DNA from: Terebella lapidaria
Taxonomy: Eukaryota > Annelida > Polychaeta > Terebellida > Terebellidae
Reading direction: 5' to 3'
Assembly (NCBI GenBank): GCA_949152475.1
Contig: OX424564.1
Coordinates: 30,812,165 to 30,876,164 of the forward strand
Length of the DNA stretch: 64,000 nucleotides
The notes under the pieces were generated by a model, which worked only from the letters and a program-made list of their open reading frames with translations, made no database searches and was not told where the DNA came from. Both the position numbers and the translations under genes were made by a program. Shown here in pieces: positions 36,048-47,300 of the stretch. Numbering within the stretch: the stretch's first letter is position 1; every line of letters starts with the position of its first letter.

Positions 36048-38558
36048 CTACTGGTTTTCCGACACCTCGTCTGTCAAACTGTTCCGCTCACCAATCTCCT
36101 CGATTAGTCGACTCAAGCGCTCCTCCTTGGTCCGAGGTGGCGGCCGATCTGGACACTGGTACTTCCGATGACCCGGCTTCCCACAGTACCAACAGTCATC
36201 TGGTCCCGGCCTAGCGCTTGGTCCCTTGTTCTCAGCAGTGGCGGCCCTCGGCTTGATGGATAGCACCTGCTCACACAGCTCGATTAGTCGATCCAGCTTC
36301 CTGTCTTGGCTCTCAAAGAGCCCCTTGAAGTAGGGAAGTCTGGGTAGACCCGCTACGTTCGGCTGGTTGCTCTGCTGCCCACTGGTGGTAATCTCGCCTC
36401 CCTGCTGGTTCTTTAATAGCTGTAGGACCCGTCCTAGAGCTGGCTCGGAGTCCTCCGACTCTATGGACATCACCGGCTTCCCAGGCTTGGGTTTGACACA
36501 TTCGTACTGGGTCACGAACGCTATGGCCTCCTCCATGGTCTTCATCTTCCTCATGAGCGCCATCACCTTCATGTCCCCATCTGGATGGCCCTTCCAGAAG
36601 TGGTCTAAGGCGATAGCCTCCTGAGCTGCGGAGTTCAGATCCGGATAACCACGGCCGGCCAGTCGCTGCAACTCATAGCCGTACTGCTGGGGTGTCTCTG
36701 CCTTCCTGCGGGTTCTCTGTCCCAAGGTCGCCTTGTAGGACTCCTCCTGACAGTCAGGGTCGAATCGTAGGGTCAGCTTGTCGGTCAGAACGTCGATGTC
36801 CCTCCGGTCTGCAGGACTCAGGCTGGTCAGCATTCGTCGCGCCTCTCCTGTCAAGCTCCCGGCTAAGTAGACGCCCTGTTCCCGCTTGCTCCATCCGTTG
36901 ACCTCTGCGATGACGTCAAAGTGGGCCCGGTACACCGGCCACTCTATGGAAGTCCCATCGAACTTGTCAGGGGTCAGCATCTTCCGGTTCCTTCTGCCGT
37001 TCTGATTCCAGGCTGTGCTGTCCTCGGACGACGAGTCCTCCTGCCTCCGTCTCGGCCTAGGGCTTCGTCGGTGCAGCGGCGGTCCCCGCCTCGGTGGTCT
37101 CCTCCCCCGTCCTGGGTAACCATGGCTGCTGTCGGTCCCTCCATCAGATGAAGGCCCCTCATCGCCCGATGATGAGAAAGGGTGCTGTCTCCGGCCTCCC
37201 TGGGTGACTGAAATAGAAGCTGGATTTCTCCAGGAGGCTGGCTGTCTCGGTTGTCGACTGGGTGAAGACCTCTCTCTTCCGCGAACGCTGTCTTCCGCGA
37301 ACCTTCCGCGAACGGACTCCCCCGCCAACAGCTCCCGAAGAAGTTCTTCCGCGAACAGGCCTCTTCCGCGAACGCCGTCTTCCGCGAGTCTTCCGCGAAC
37401 GGGCTCGTCCGCCAAGATGTCTCGGAGACGTCCCTCCACAAAAGATGCACGTCCGCGAACGCCATCTTCCGCGAGTCTTCCGCGAACCGGCTCATCCGCG
37501 AATGGTCTTCCCCGTCTACTCTGAAAAACTGGAAAGGAAGATTGGTCGCCTGGATCACTCCTTTCGTCGAGCCGCCGTCTGGGTGAAGACTCCTCTCTTC
37601 CGCGAACACTCTCTTCCGCGAGTCGTCCTCGTCCGCGAACGTGGTCGTCCGCGAAGGGCCCTCCCCGGTCACAAGCGTCCTCGTCACCAAAGACTCCCCC
37701 TCGCCCACGAGCCCGTTCATCCACGAAGGATCCCCGGCTGCAAGCGTCCCTGTCGCCGAAGAATGCCTCTCGTCCGCGAATGTTCTCTTCCGCGAAAAGT
37801 CCTCTCCCTCTCGAGCTGCTCTCTTGGGTCGGAGCCCAAGTAACCCGTCCTCCAGTCACTCCCGTTTGTCGACTCGTCACACCAGACCGCTGCCCTGTTG
37901 CACCAGACTGCTGCTGGGACTGGTCCCAAAGCCGTCTCAATGCTGCATTCTCTGGAGGTGCCACACTTGGACTCTGCTCCGGTAGCTGTAGCCGATCCCT
38001 CCTCGCCCAGATTTCGCCGTCCTCCCCGTCCAGATTGACGTACTCCGGTCCCAGCACTCGTCGGAACTCGGGGCCCCTCCTAACGCTCTCAAGGTAGGTT
38101 GACCTCTCCCTGTCTCGATCGTGCTGCCACCCAGAGTCGTGTCTGAAAAGAAAACGGTTGTCGGGTGTCTGGCTCCGGGGTCTCTGTTGACTAGTCGACT
38201 GGCCCATGGAAGGTCTCGACCTCCCTGGTTGCTCCTCACTCGTCGAAACGTCCCGTCTACCCCTGGCTGTGAAGCTGCTCTTCCGCGAACGGTCGTCTTC
38301 CGCGAACGTTGTCTTCCGCGAACGGTCGTCGGCCTCTTCCGCCAAGGTCGTCTTCCGCGAACGGTTGTCGTCCGCGAACGTCTTCCGCGAACGGTCGTCT
38401 TCCGCGAACGTCTTCCGCGAACGGTCGTCTCCCTCTTCCGGAAAGGTCGGCTTCCGCGACACGCTGTCTTCCTCGTCCGCAAGTGAGGCCGTCCGTGAAG
38501 AGTCTTCCCCTTCACCTCCTGTCTTCCCTGGGGCAGTTTCGTCGTTTTCGCCGGACAT
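36048..38558 (-). CDS. gag: gag of the LTR element
   Basis: Chosen start is the MSGENDE Met at 38558. An in-frame Met further upstream would lie inside the LTR and put the primer site in the coding region. The N-terminal half is low-complexity, highly charged and made of RSRK and FAE(D/E) repeats. A capsid-like region follows (around 36500-37000, with FDGTSIEWPVYRAHFDVI and later helices). Near the C-terminus is one zinc knuckle CWYCGKPGHRKYQC (CX2CX4HX4C) for RNA binding. The next frame, pol, starts close downstream in a different frame; gypsy elements commonly make the fusion by programmed frameshifting. The repeat-rich N-terminus makes it longer than most gypsy Gag proteins. Confidence 0.9.
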   Translation of the reverse strand: MSGENDETAPGKTGGEGEDSSRTASLADEEDSVSRKPTFPEEGDDRSRKTFAEDDRSRKTFADDNRSRKTTLAEEADDRSRKTTFAEDDRSRKSSFTARGRRDVSTSEEQPGRSRPSMGQSTSQQRPRSQTPDNRFLFRHDSGWQHDRDRERSTYLESVRRGPEFRRVLGPEYVNLDGEDGEIWARRDRLQLPEQSPSVAPPENAALRRLWDQSQQQSGATGQRSGVTSRQTGVTGGRVTWAPTQESSSRGRGLFAEENIRGREAFFGDRDACSRGSFVDERARGRGGVFGDEDACDRGGPFADDHVRGRGRLAEESVRGREESSPRRRLDERSDPGDQSSFPVFQSRRGRPFADEPVRGRLAEDGVRGRASFVEGRLRDILADEPVRGRLAEDGVRGRGLFAEELLRELLAGESVRGRFAEDSVRGRERSSPSRQPRQPASWRNPASISVTQGGRRQHPFSSSGDEGPSSDGGTDSSHGYPGRGRRPPRRGPPLHRRSPRPRRRQEDSSSEDSTAWNQNGRRNRKMLTPDKFDGTSIEWPVYRAHFDVIAEVNGWSKREQGVYLAGSLTGEARRMLTSLSPADRRDIDVLTDKLTLRFDPDCQEESYKATLGQRTRRKAETPQQYGYELQRLAGRGYPDLNSAAQEAIALDHFWKGHPDGDMKVMALMRKMKTMEEAIAFVTQYECVKPKPGKPVMSIESEDSEPALGRVLQLLKNQQGGEITTSGQQSNQPNVAGLPRLPYFKGLFESQDRKLDRLIELCEQVLSIKPRAATAENKGPSARPGPDDCWYCGKPGHRKYQCPDRPPPRTKEERLSRLIEEIGERNSLTDEVSENQ
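37270..38480. repeat. TTCCGCGAAC-type repeats inside gag coding sequence
   Basis: Dozens of close matches to the LTR repeat core in several clusters (about 37270-37520, 37595-37665, 37765-37800 and 38275-38480). Spacing varies (for example 14, 15 and 17 bp), so on the coding strand the same DNA word is read sometimes as RSRK and sometimes as FAE(E/D). Confidence 0.85.
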
Positions 38559-38600
38559 GAGTGATGCTGAGGTTCGTTCCCTGGCAGTAGACCCTCGGGG

Positions 38601-38618
38601 ATCCTGGTCACGGCGCCA
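38601..38618 (-). promoter_or_regulatory. Primer binding site, tRNA-Ser-like
   Basis: TGGCGCCGTGACCAGGAT begins three bases inside the 5' LTR. Read as the complement of a tRNA 3' end it gives a discriminator G before CCA and a 'tcacggc' acceptor strand, closest in my memory to tRNA-Ser. The assignment depends on the host's tRNA set. Confidence 0.7.
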
Positions 38619-38621
38619 AGT

Positions 38622-39502
38622 TGTGACGTTTGGTAATGACTTGTTTTCGGTGTGGCCCAAAAAAACCTGGTTTCTCTGATCGTATAGACTTTATGTAACT
38701 CCCGCTCGTTGTGATTCGAGAGCCGTCACTAATCTGGCGTTCCCCAACGCTGGTGTATCATCACTCCGTAGCTTACCGGCTTCACTTAGGCAAGAAGCAA
38801 CTCAGATGTAAATAAATTGAAGATTTATATACATCAAATCAACTTACAACTGTATGGCTGGTCACCCACGTGACGTACAAATATGAAGTTCAGACATGGA
38901 GCACTGTATGATCACATTTCAAAAATAAATAGTGCACGAGGGCACAACTAAAAAGAGTTCTTAGCCGGCGGCGTCTCTCTGTCCCTTCCCGTTGAAGTTT
39001 CCCGTCCCGTTTAGTCGAATGGTTTCTCCAGGTAGTCGGTCTAATCCCGGTTGACTCTAAGGCCCTGAAGAAGGAGTCGTCCGCACGGAGTTCGTCGAGT
39101 CCCTTGGCTGTGGCGGTGACGATCTCCCCACGGTCGATGTCGCTGTTGCAGTGCTCTCAGAGCGGCCGTCCGCTCTCCCTTATATAGCCAGGGTGGCTGC
39201 GCGCGCATCTTCGTCCGCGAACGTATCTTCCGCACTCTTCTCCACGTGGTGAAGACTGCGTCCGCGAACGGTTCTTCCGCGAAGGCTCCTCTTCCGCGAC
39301 TGATGCTTCCGCTGATGATGCTTCCGCAATCGTGCTTCCGCGAACGGTTCTTCCGCGAACGATGCTTCCGCTGATGATGCTTCCGCAGTCGTGCTTCCGC
39401 CAACGGTTCTTCCGCGAACGGTGTCTTCGCAAGTGGACTTTGTAGATCACGTGACCGTTCCTAACGAACGTTTCAGCGCGGCAGTTGCATGGTTTTGTTA
39501 CA
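38622..39502 (-). repeat. 5' LTR (881 bp)
   Basis: Same limits as the 3' LTR. The repeat cluster is at about 39250-39425 and the TATA box at about 39180-39187. It drives the genomic transcript in this element family. It lacks one 15 bp repeat unit present in the 3' LTR and otherwise shows only about two differences. Confidence 0.95.
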
Positions 39503-39872
39503 TATTCAAAGGCAAACGATTTATTATATAATTCTATTGAAACAGAATCTAAAGATAGCAGTCGAGCAAATAGAATGGCAATTTGAAATGTGACAATCAT
39601 TTGTCTGGACTTTTGTTCACGATTTATTCAATATATCACGAACGTATATGTAGAATCTCGAAAAACTAGCATTTGTCCTTTCTGTATATATCTACTGTCT
39701 AACCATGTCTGCCCCTTTCATCTTTTTGTCAAGTCTCTTCTTTGTCGATTCTTTGGCAGTATTCAGACATATATAGCGATCAGAAGCAGATCAGGGTACA
39801 TTTATTCGCATCCCATCACCACCGCTGAGAATTCCATTGCTGCAATTCTCACAAAACACCAAGTTTCATTTC

Positions 39873-39997
39873 GCCTCTGGGCAAAGGACAACATATCGGA
39901 TGATAAATTCACCAAGGAGAAAACCCTATAGTCGAACCCGGGACCACTCGTTCGTGAGGCAAAAGCTCTACTCCTGAACAATAGAGACCCGAGAATG
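39873..39997 (-). mobile_element. tRNA-derived SINE, copy 1
   Basis: On the minus strand it has a box A-like stretch and a good box B (GGGTTCGACTA), then a shared non-tRNA body ending near 'tttgcccagagg'. Its partner at 41226-41351 has the same layout. The tRNA part does not fold into a full cloverleaf by eye, so it is not a working tRNA. Confidence 0.7.
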
Positions 39998-41225
39998 TTT
40001 GTTACACAATTTCTGGGAATATTATGAACAAAAATAATACTGCTACCTTTCGTCATGATAAACCTGATAAGTTCGAAGTTCGACAATTGAGAACCTCACC
40101 ACGTCCTTTAGAAAGTGACAAATGTGAGATGAAAGCGACACGTCTTATGGGGGCTGTATAAAATAAATTGCATGAAGTAATTCAATATCTATGATATCCG
40201 TAACGCTTAGCAATGGTCAACATTAACATTGATGTAAAATATGCAAATAATCAGAATAGCCAGAGAATTATTGAAGGGCTGTTGTTCAGTTATTCAAGGC
40301 ATGGCCAGTTTCAGAATGTCGAGCAAAGCGGAACATGACGCACCTGCATTTGTCTTATTGCTATTTTTTTTGCCAAGCTTCTGTCCGCTGATATAATATC
40401 ACACATGCACATTAATTGTAAGTTTAATAATGATGATTTATCATTCAGCAGCCTGAGCGGTTTGATCTAGAAACGATATATCATTTAAAAGAATACTGTC
40501 AGCAACCGAATGATCACGATTACTATTTTCAAGAATAGTTTCATCTGATGTTGACCGATTCAGTCACACTCAAAAGCCTGTAAAATGTGTTTTTTCGTCT
40601 ACTCGGGAATGATCGATTTAAAGTCTGATGGATATTTTGTGCATTATGGCTTGATTTAGCACGGTCATCATACTGACCCCGTCAAATTAATAATAATAAT
40701 AATAATAATGATAATAGTAATGATAATGATATTTTCAAAGTGCCAATTAAACATTAAGCATTATCAACATTCTCAATGCGCTGTACACGAAAAGGTTGAG
40801 ACAACAGTAGGTGTAAAACAGTACGGGTACAAGAGTACACGTTTGCTCAAAACTTGAAGTACATTTGGCTACATGTAGATGACTAGTAGACAAATTTAAT
40901 ACATTTTTGAGCAATAAAATCCGTGCCTTTCGTACTACTCACTCGGCTATATAAATATGTTGGTCACAAATTGAACAGAAAACAACCAGATAGTAACATG
41001 TGGCTTCATGTTTCTGTTCATATCCTCTTTGGTAGCAGCAAAACAAGTTGAATATTTTTATTTCATATTTCTCTGTAATGCCCCCTCCATGTCATATCAT
41101 GTTTTCCCAACTCCACTTACACATAATATCATTACCTTCAAACTAATTTTCATGCAAAAAATTCGAATAAACAGCCATCAGTTTGTGTGAATTTTCGACG
41201 ATGTTGTGGAATTCTAGCTACATGT

Positions 41226-41351
41226 CGTCTCTGGGCAAAGGACAGCATATCAGGTGATAAATTCACCAATGATCGAGACCTATAATCGAACCGGGGACCA
41301 CTCGTTTGAAAAGCGAACGCTCAACCACTGAGCAATTGACACCCGAGAATG
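41226..41351 (-). mobile_element. tRNA-derived SINE, copy 2
   Basis: On the minus strand it begins near 'cattctcgggtgtc', with box A TTGCTCAGTGGTTGAGCG and box B GGTTCGATTA, followed by the body 'gaatttatcacctgatatgc' shared with copy 1. The two copies are about 80 percent alike. Confidence 0.75.
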
Positions 41352-44300
41352 TCTCACACACAGCTATGGCAACTTTGTTTCAGCTTAGCTCTGTTAACAC
41401 ATGGTTACATTATTGCTTGCAATACTTTTACTGCATAATAACTCATTTACATACCATGCATTAGTGTTCGACATTCTGCAACATTGTTACCCAATACCTA
41501 CACATTTGGCAATGCATTGACTGGCCAATGCACAAAAAGATCGCCCACTCCATTCATCCAACCAGAAAAGTCATTCACGTAATTTTGTATTGTCAAAGAC
41601 ACTCAGGACCATTTGATTCGATCATTATCTCAGCAAAATCGGTGAACGGGTGTACGGGTGATTTTCTTTGAGGGGGGTGGGGTTGGGAGGAAGGTGATGC
41701 GCGGGGTTTCAATTTAGGCGCATGCCTAAACAGAACAATAATACTTCTTTGGGCCTAAATATACTAGGTGTGCATGAATGGTTCATTCACAAAAATGAAA
41801 AAAAGTCTTACTTTGTGTGACCGGGATACGCTCACAAGTTGCCGGTGCCAGAGGTGATGTTATTACAGAGTTAGACGGAGTCCTTGGTCAGTTAGAACTG
41901 GTCATTGTGCTCTATTATTGGACTTCCTCACATGACAACAGATGGACGACGCGAGGTGAAAAGATGTGAAAGTTTTCAATTTCCATGTGAAAAAAATGAC
42001 GTTTAATACCCTTAAAATGAGTCGGAATAACATCAAGAATTTTCACCATCCAAGAAGGTGGTTGATATTATAGAAATGTTACAAATTGCTGAAAATCCAA
42101 TAAATACTCTCAATGTTTGTCCACGAAGCAAAGGTACAGCAAAGCATCAACGAGAATATTAACAGATGCTCGGGAGCTGAAAAACGAAATTTGCCAACAA
42201 TTTTTTAACAAACGAATGAGCTTGTTATGTGATATTACTCCACACCCTTACGTATGATTAGAATACCTCCCCATGGAACTCAGTCCAAAACAGTATAGTC
42301 TCCAATAACGAGCTAGACAAGGTAACACGCTTACTTGTGCTCGTTATGTATGGATTAGCTGTTGTGTTCCTGGTCCGCCCGTTCAACCTTTCTTCCATTT
42401 AGACCGAACAATTTCACAAGGCAATTCTCTCTACTCATTTAATTTCGCGTTATGATTTCCCTTTGGTGACCAATCAGTTTTCATGCATGCAAAGTAATTT
42501 TTTCAATGGTTTTATTGGTACATTCATATATCTATATTTTCCATGTTACCTCCATGCATTTTATTGTAATACGCCTCTGAGCAGCACTGAGTAATGGAAG
42601 TGGCGCGATGCAAATTAAAAAAATATTGAAAGTTTAATTATATATGAAGGTATGACGTAAACACTAACGTGTACCTTGTTTGTCTTTCAAACGAACTTAC
42701 TTACCGAGGTCGAATGGAAAGGATAAATTGATGAGTACATTTATCTGTACATCTGTACATACGGTTTATATGACGTATTATCACCAACGTATGTTTTGAT
42801 AGTCGTGGAAATGTGTGAACGATCATAGGTTATCCATGGAAACAAGGCGGAACTCCATAATCATTACATGTATAAACGCTTGTGTAAAATAAATTCCATA
42901 TCTGAAACTTTTGAGCTTCATGAATTTCAATTTTTCTTTTTTTTTTCACAGGTCGAATAGATACAGTAATTGGATAGTGTAAACACCTGAAACAATCAGT
43001 ATAGTACAAATCATACAGCAACAAATGACATTGAGAACAGCTACACAAAGATGATATTATACTATAAAATCATGGATAAAATCGATGAGATTAATCTCAT
43101 TAGTCCAATGTAACTGGATGCCAGTTCAAAACAAATCCACCTGAAACAGATGGAAACTTGTCGTGCAGCGAACCTGTATTTACCAAGAGCATAACATATT
43201 TTGATAACAGAGAAACTTGTTTAATCTCGTACGAAAATCTCGTACACTTTCCTACCGAGTGAATACAGACTGAAATGAAAGTTGGCGACAAATGTTTTCA
43301 GTTTCTTCTGAAATTTTCAAATTACCACCCAGCCTTAATTCATCATGTGAAATGTCATATATACTCGAAACAAACAATGTTATCAGACGCGAAATATCAT
43401 CCTGCCTAGAATTCCATTAATTTGACATATAATTCCTTGAGATGGCATTAAAAATCTGTCATGCAAACGAAAATAGTAACGTGAAAACATATCTCGAACA
43501 TGGGTAAAACCTTAAACCTGAACCGAAAATAATGAAGCAGAAACAGAAGTATATCACATGATTATGTTGACACCATTAGAATGCAAACTGAAGATTCCTT
43601 CAAGGCACCCCATAGTCAGGGAATAATATATGGAAATCTATGTCTGCATTGTTCGATGTGTGAACAAGGACATCCTTTATCTTCTGAAGTCAGGATGTTC
43701 ATTTATCAGGACACGTTATCATTTGCCTTGCAACAGAAGTGATGTGGATGTCCAAAGTTAGAAGCAATAAAGACTAATTCATCATTGCCATTTCATGCTG
43801 AAGCATACATGAAAAACAAATCATATTACATTTATTAGTGCGACCTTCCTTCTTGATCATCGTGATCGGTTTCAAGACAAATTGTGATTCTTTGCTATAT
43901 TTGTCTATATTTGTAAGATTCTTTGTCGATATGTGATGGCACAGTGTAATTTTATTGTACTCCAACAACTGTAATTGTCACCCACACTAGGAAGTCAAGG
44001 CGAGATACCCAATCATCATGTCTAGCCATTAATGGATGTTAAAAAAATATGTAGATCTACATAGGCTCATAGCATCGAATCATGCATTGACCACCATCGT
44101 ACCTTGTCGAGATGTTGATGCCAGCAATAAAAATATTAAACTGATAGCTTACAGATACTATATGTTAATATGCTCCGCATTTCTGTAACACTGACTGATA
44201 CACATTTACCAATGCATTGATTGACCAAATCATGCACTGTACAAGAGATTGTCCCTCCATTCATAGTCTTCCGGCCAGAAAACCCACAGACTGAGAGTTT

Positions 44301-47300
44301 CAAACAAAAACGTACATGTACAATGATGAAATATGACACGATCATAAATATATGATAAAATGCACCAAGACAACCGTAGTGCAGCAAGTGCAGCGAGAAA
44401 ACTCAATACCATACGTAGACTCTGCGTATGTTAATGGTGCAATGAAAACAATGAAAAGAAAGAACGCATTTCGTTATTTGCCCCGTGATACGTTCACATA
44501 TCGGTGCCAGGGGTGACTTTAATTCCAAGTGTGAAACTGGGAGTACGTGATCAAGTAAATTTGTTCATTGATTCCTCACATAGCAACACATGGGCGACGT
44601 GAGATGAAGAGATCTGACAGAATCTATATTTCCATGTGAAAATGTGACGTTTCATTCCAACGAAGAGTATAATATAATAAAAAATAATATATTAAAGTTA
44701 AAAACTTTCACTATCCAAGATGGTGGTTGATGTTACATATATAAAAATGTTTTACAGATAGACGAATATTCATTGCATATTATTCTCAATGTTTGGAATA
44801 GTTGTCCACGAAAAAATGGGACAACTATTCGACAAAGTAAGGGACAAAGACCACAGCAAAGCATCGGCCCAGGAGTGGTATATGCACAGGAGCTGAAAAT
44901 CGAGGTTAGGAAACAATTATGCAACAACAATTGAGCTTATTATTTCATATTTTTCCATACCCTTACGTATTATTAGAACACCCCATAGAAATCAGTCCAA
45001 AATAATGAGAGTTATCTGTCTAAATAAAGTCTCCGACAACAAAGTAGACAAGGCAGTACGCTTGCTTGTGCTCCTTATGTATGGAGTAGCTGTAGTGTTA
45101 CTGGTTCACCCTTTAACCCTCGTACCAAATACACTAAAAATTGCATCAGACCATTCTCTCTATCCATTTGGTTTCGCAATATGTTTTCCCTTCCTTGAAC
45201 AATCAGATTTTATATATGCAAAGGCAAATGATGTAAATATTGATATCTACACGTATTTCGTGTGTCTTTCAAAAGAACTTACTTACTCAAGTCGATCTGA
45301 AGGGATAAATTGAATGATACACTTAACTTTTCATATATGCTAGTCTGCGTGGTATTGTAAACTTGGGAAATATCCAGTCCGTTTCCATCAACGTGTGTTT
45401 TGATAGTCCTCTAAATGTGAAATCCACCATAGGTCGTTAATAGAAGCAAAGTGTTTCAACATAATCATAATCATATACACGTACATATCACATATCTGAA
45501 ATTTTTAGGCCCACAATTTCATTATGAGCACATTAGCATTTGAACCGGCATGTATTCTCGACAAGATATTGATTGTTTTCATACACAAAGACACTCTCTG
45601 CCTTGTGAATTCCCATAATTTGACATATAATTCCTTTGAGATGTCATTTGATGAAGAAATTGCCAAGCGAACGAAAATAACGTGAAACGTGACAATCATT
45701 TGTCTGGATTTTTATCCAGTATCCATTCAATATATCAGGAACGTAGGTAAAACTTCCCAGAATCTTGTCTTTGCCCTTTGTGCTCTTCATCTACTTTCTA
45801 ATTGTCTGCTACCGTCATCTTTTGTCCTGTCGATTGTTTGCTGTGACCTAAACCCAACATAATGATATAGAATGGTAATGTTTAGGTCGTTATAATGCAA
45901 AGAAATGAAATTAATTCACCATGCCCTGTAGGAATCCCTGCAACCGATTTTTGGGAAGACGAGATACAGTATCCTATCTCCAAATATTATATATTTGTGA
46001 CATGATGATGAACATAATATGTTCTGCGAAATTGAAACAATACAATATTCATACAACTTCTTGTTGGAAGGTATGACATTGAAGCGCACATTATGCAGCA
46101 TAATCAAGTATTGGAAAAATCGTTGTGGGATGAACTGAGAATACATCGGTGATTATTTTTTCATACCCCAAGATACATCTAGTCGAAGCCTGTGGGCGAT
46201 ATCAGCATCAGCCTTGGGTGCACTCACCCTGTTGCTTCAGTTATCGTCAATAATCGAGAAATGATCTAGCCGTATATTTTGTGGGGTTATACATCGATAA
46301 ATTAAAGTGTGAAGTTGTCTATAGTTGAATCAACCTATAACGCTTACAACAAGATTTTGATGACAAAAAAAACTAACATAATTATTATATGTTCATAATT
46401 ACGCATATCGAGTTGCTAATTAATATGCTGTATTGGTAATGGACAATTATGATTGCATTGATTGATTTTGCCATGGTATGACATAATGAACTCAATCTCG
46501 AGATTGTTCGATGTGTGAAAGATGACATCGTCAGAATTTCAAATATCAAGACACGCCATGAGGGTGCTTGTACTCTGATTGCAAAAGAGAGGATGTGGAT
46601 GTCAACAAATTGGAAGCAACAATGCAAATCCACCATTGCCACTTCATGCTTGATCATGGTACACATATTTAAAAAAATATATATTTCATTCATCAGTGCA
46701 GACCCTGAGTAATGAAGTAACTACGCATGCTCAGAGGTGACGCGCCATCTGTCTGTTATTCAGCTATTGTTGAGAAGACCATTGCCAATAATCGTATTGG
46801 ACCAGCGTGGACATATTTGATAAAGTGGGCTGATAATGTTTGTTCACATATGACAATATTGGTACCGTTGATCCGTTGCGCATTATAATAAATTATGCGC
46901 GTTCAAAATCAATTTTACGGACCAGCGAAAAGCCGAAAAGATCTTTTACCGCCACATTACCAGGGGGATTACTCACTACTATCAGAATGGGTTTGAATGC
47001 ATTTTATGATGACATCGCACTCAAACATTCATATAACAGCATCCAGATTTTGTGAGCTATCGGGTGAGATATGTTCCACAGATGCAAAACATTGAGAAGA
47101 ATATCAACATCTGTCAGCTGGAAGCGAAGTCAGGTGTGGATTGGGAACTGAAACTGAGCTATATGGAAATTTTCCCCGCCACAACACATTATCATTACAT
47201 CCCTATGGAAATCAGTCCAAAACTGTCAAATTTATCTGTCTGGAAAATGTCTTCGACAACGAGCTCAAACAGGGCGAAAACAAGATTAGTTTTATTATTA

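Larger units (their letters stand above)
28653..39502 (-). mobile_element. Ty3/gypsy LTR retrotransposon with an extra zinc-finger frame, nearly whole and very young
   Basis: A 10.85 kb element on the minus strand, flanked by TATT on both sides (28649-28652 and 39503-39506), a 4 bp target duplication. Order in element direction: 5' LTR, primer binding site, gag, pol (protease, reverse transcriptase, RNase H, integrase with GPY/F-type end), an internal promoter-like module, a third frame, polypurine tract, 3' LTR. The integrase-last order places it in Ty3/gypsy. There is no envelope gene. The two LTRs differ by about two substitutions and one 15 bp repeat-unit indel, so the insertion is very recent. 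It looks nearly whole, with about one break. It is much more GC- and CpG-rich than the surrounding DNA. Confidence 0.95.

Noticed and set aside
41277-41346. Functional tRNA gene
   Set aside because: Box A and box B are recognisable but the anticodon stem and acceptor do not pair properly, and a second diverged copy shares non-tRNA sequence; it is a SINE.
45005-45313. 102-residue open frame in a host repeat unit as a conserved gene
   Set aside because: The corresponding stretches at 42.3, 47.3, 52.9 and 63.5 kb are not open in the same frame.
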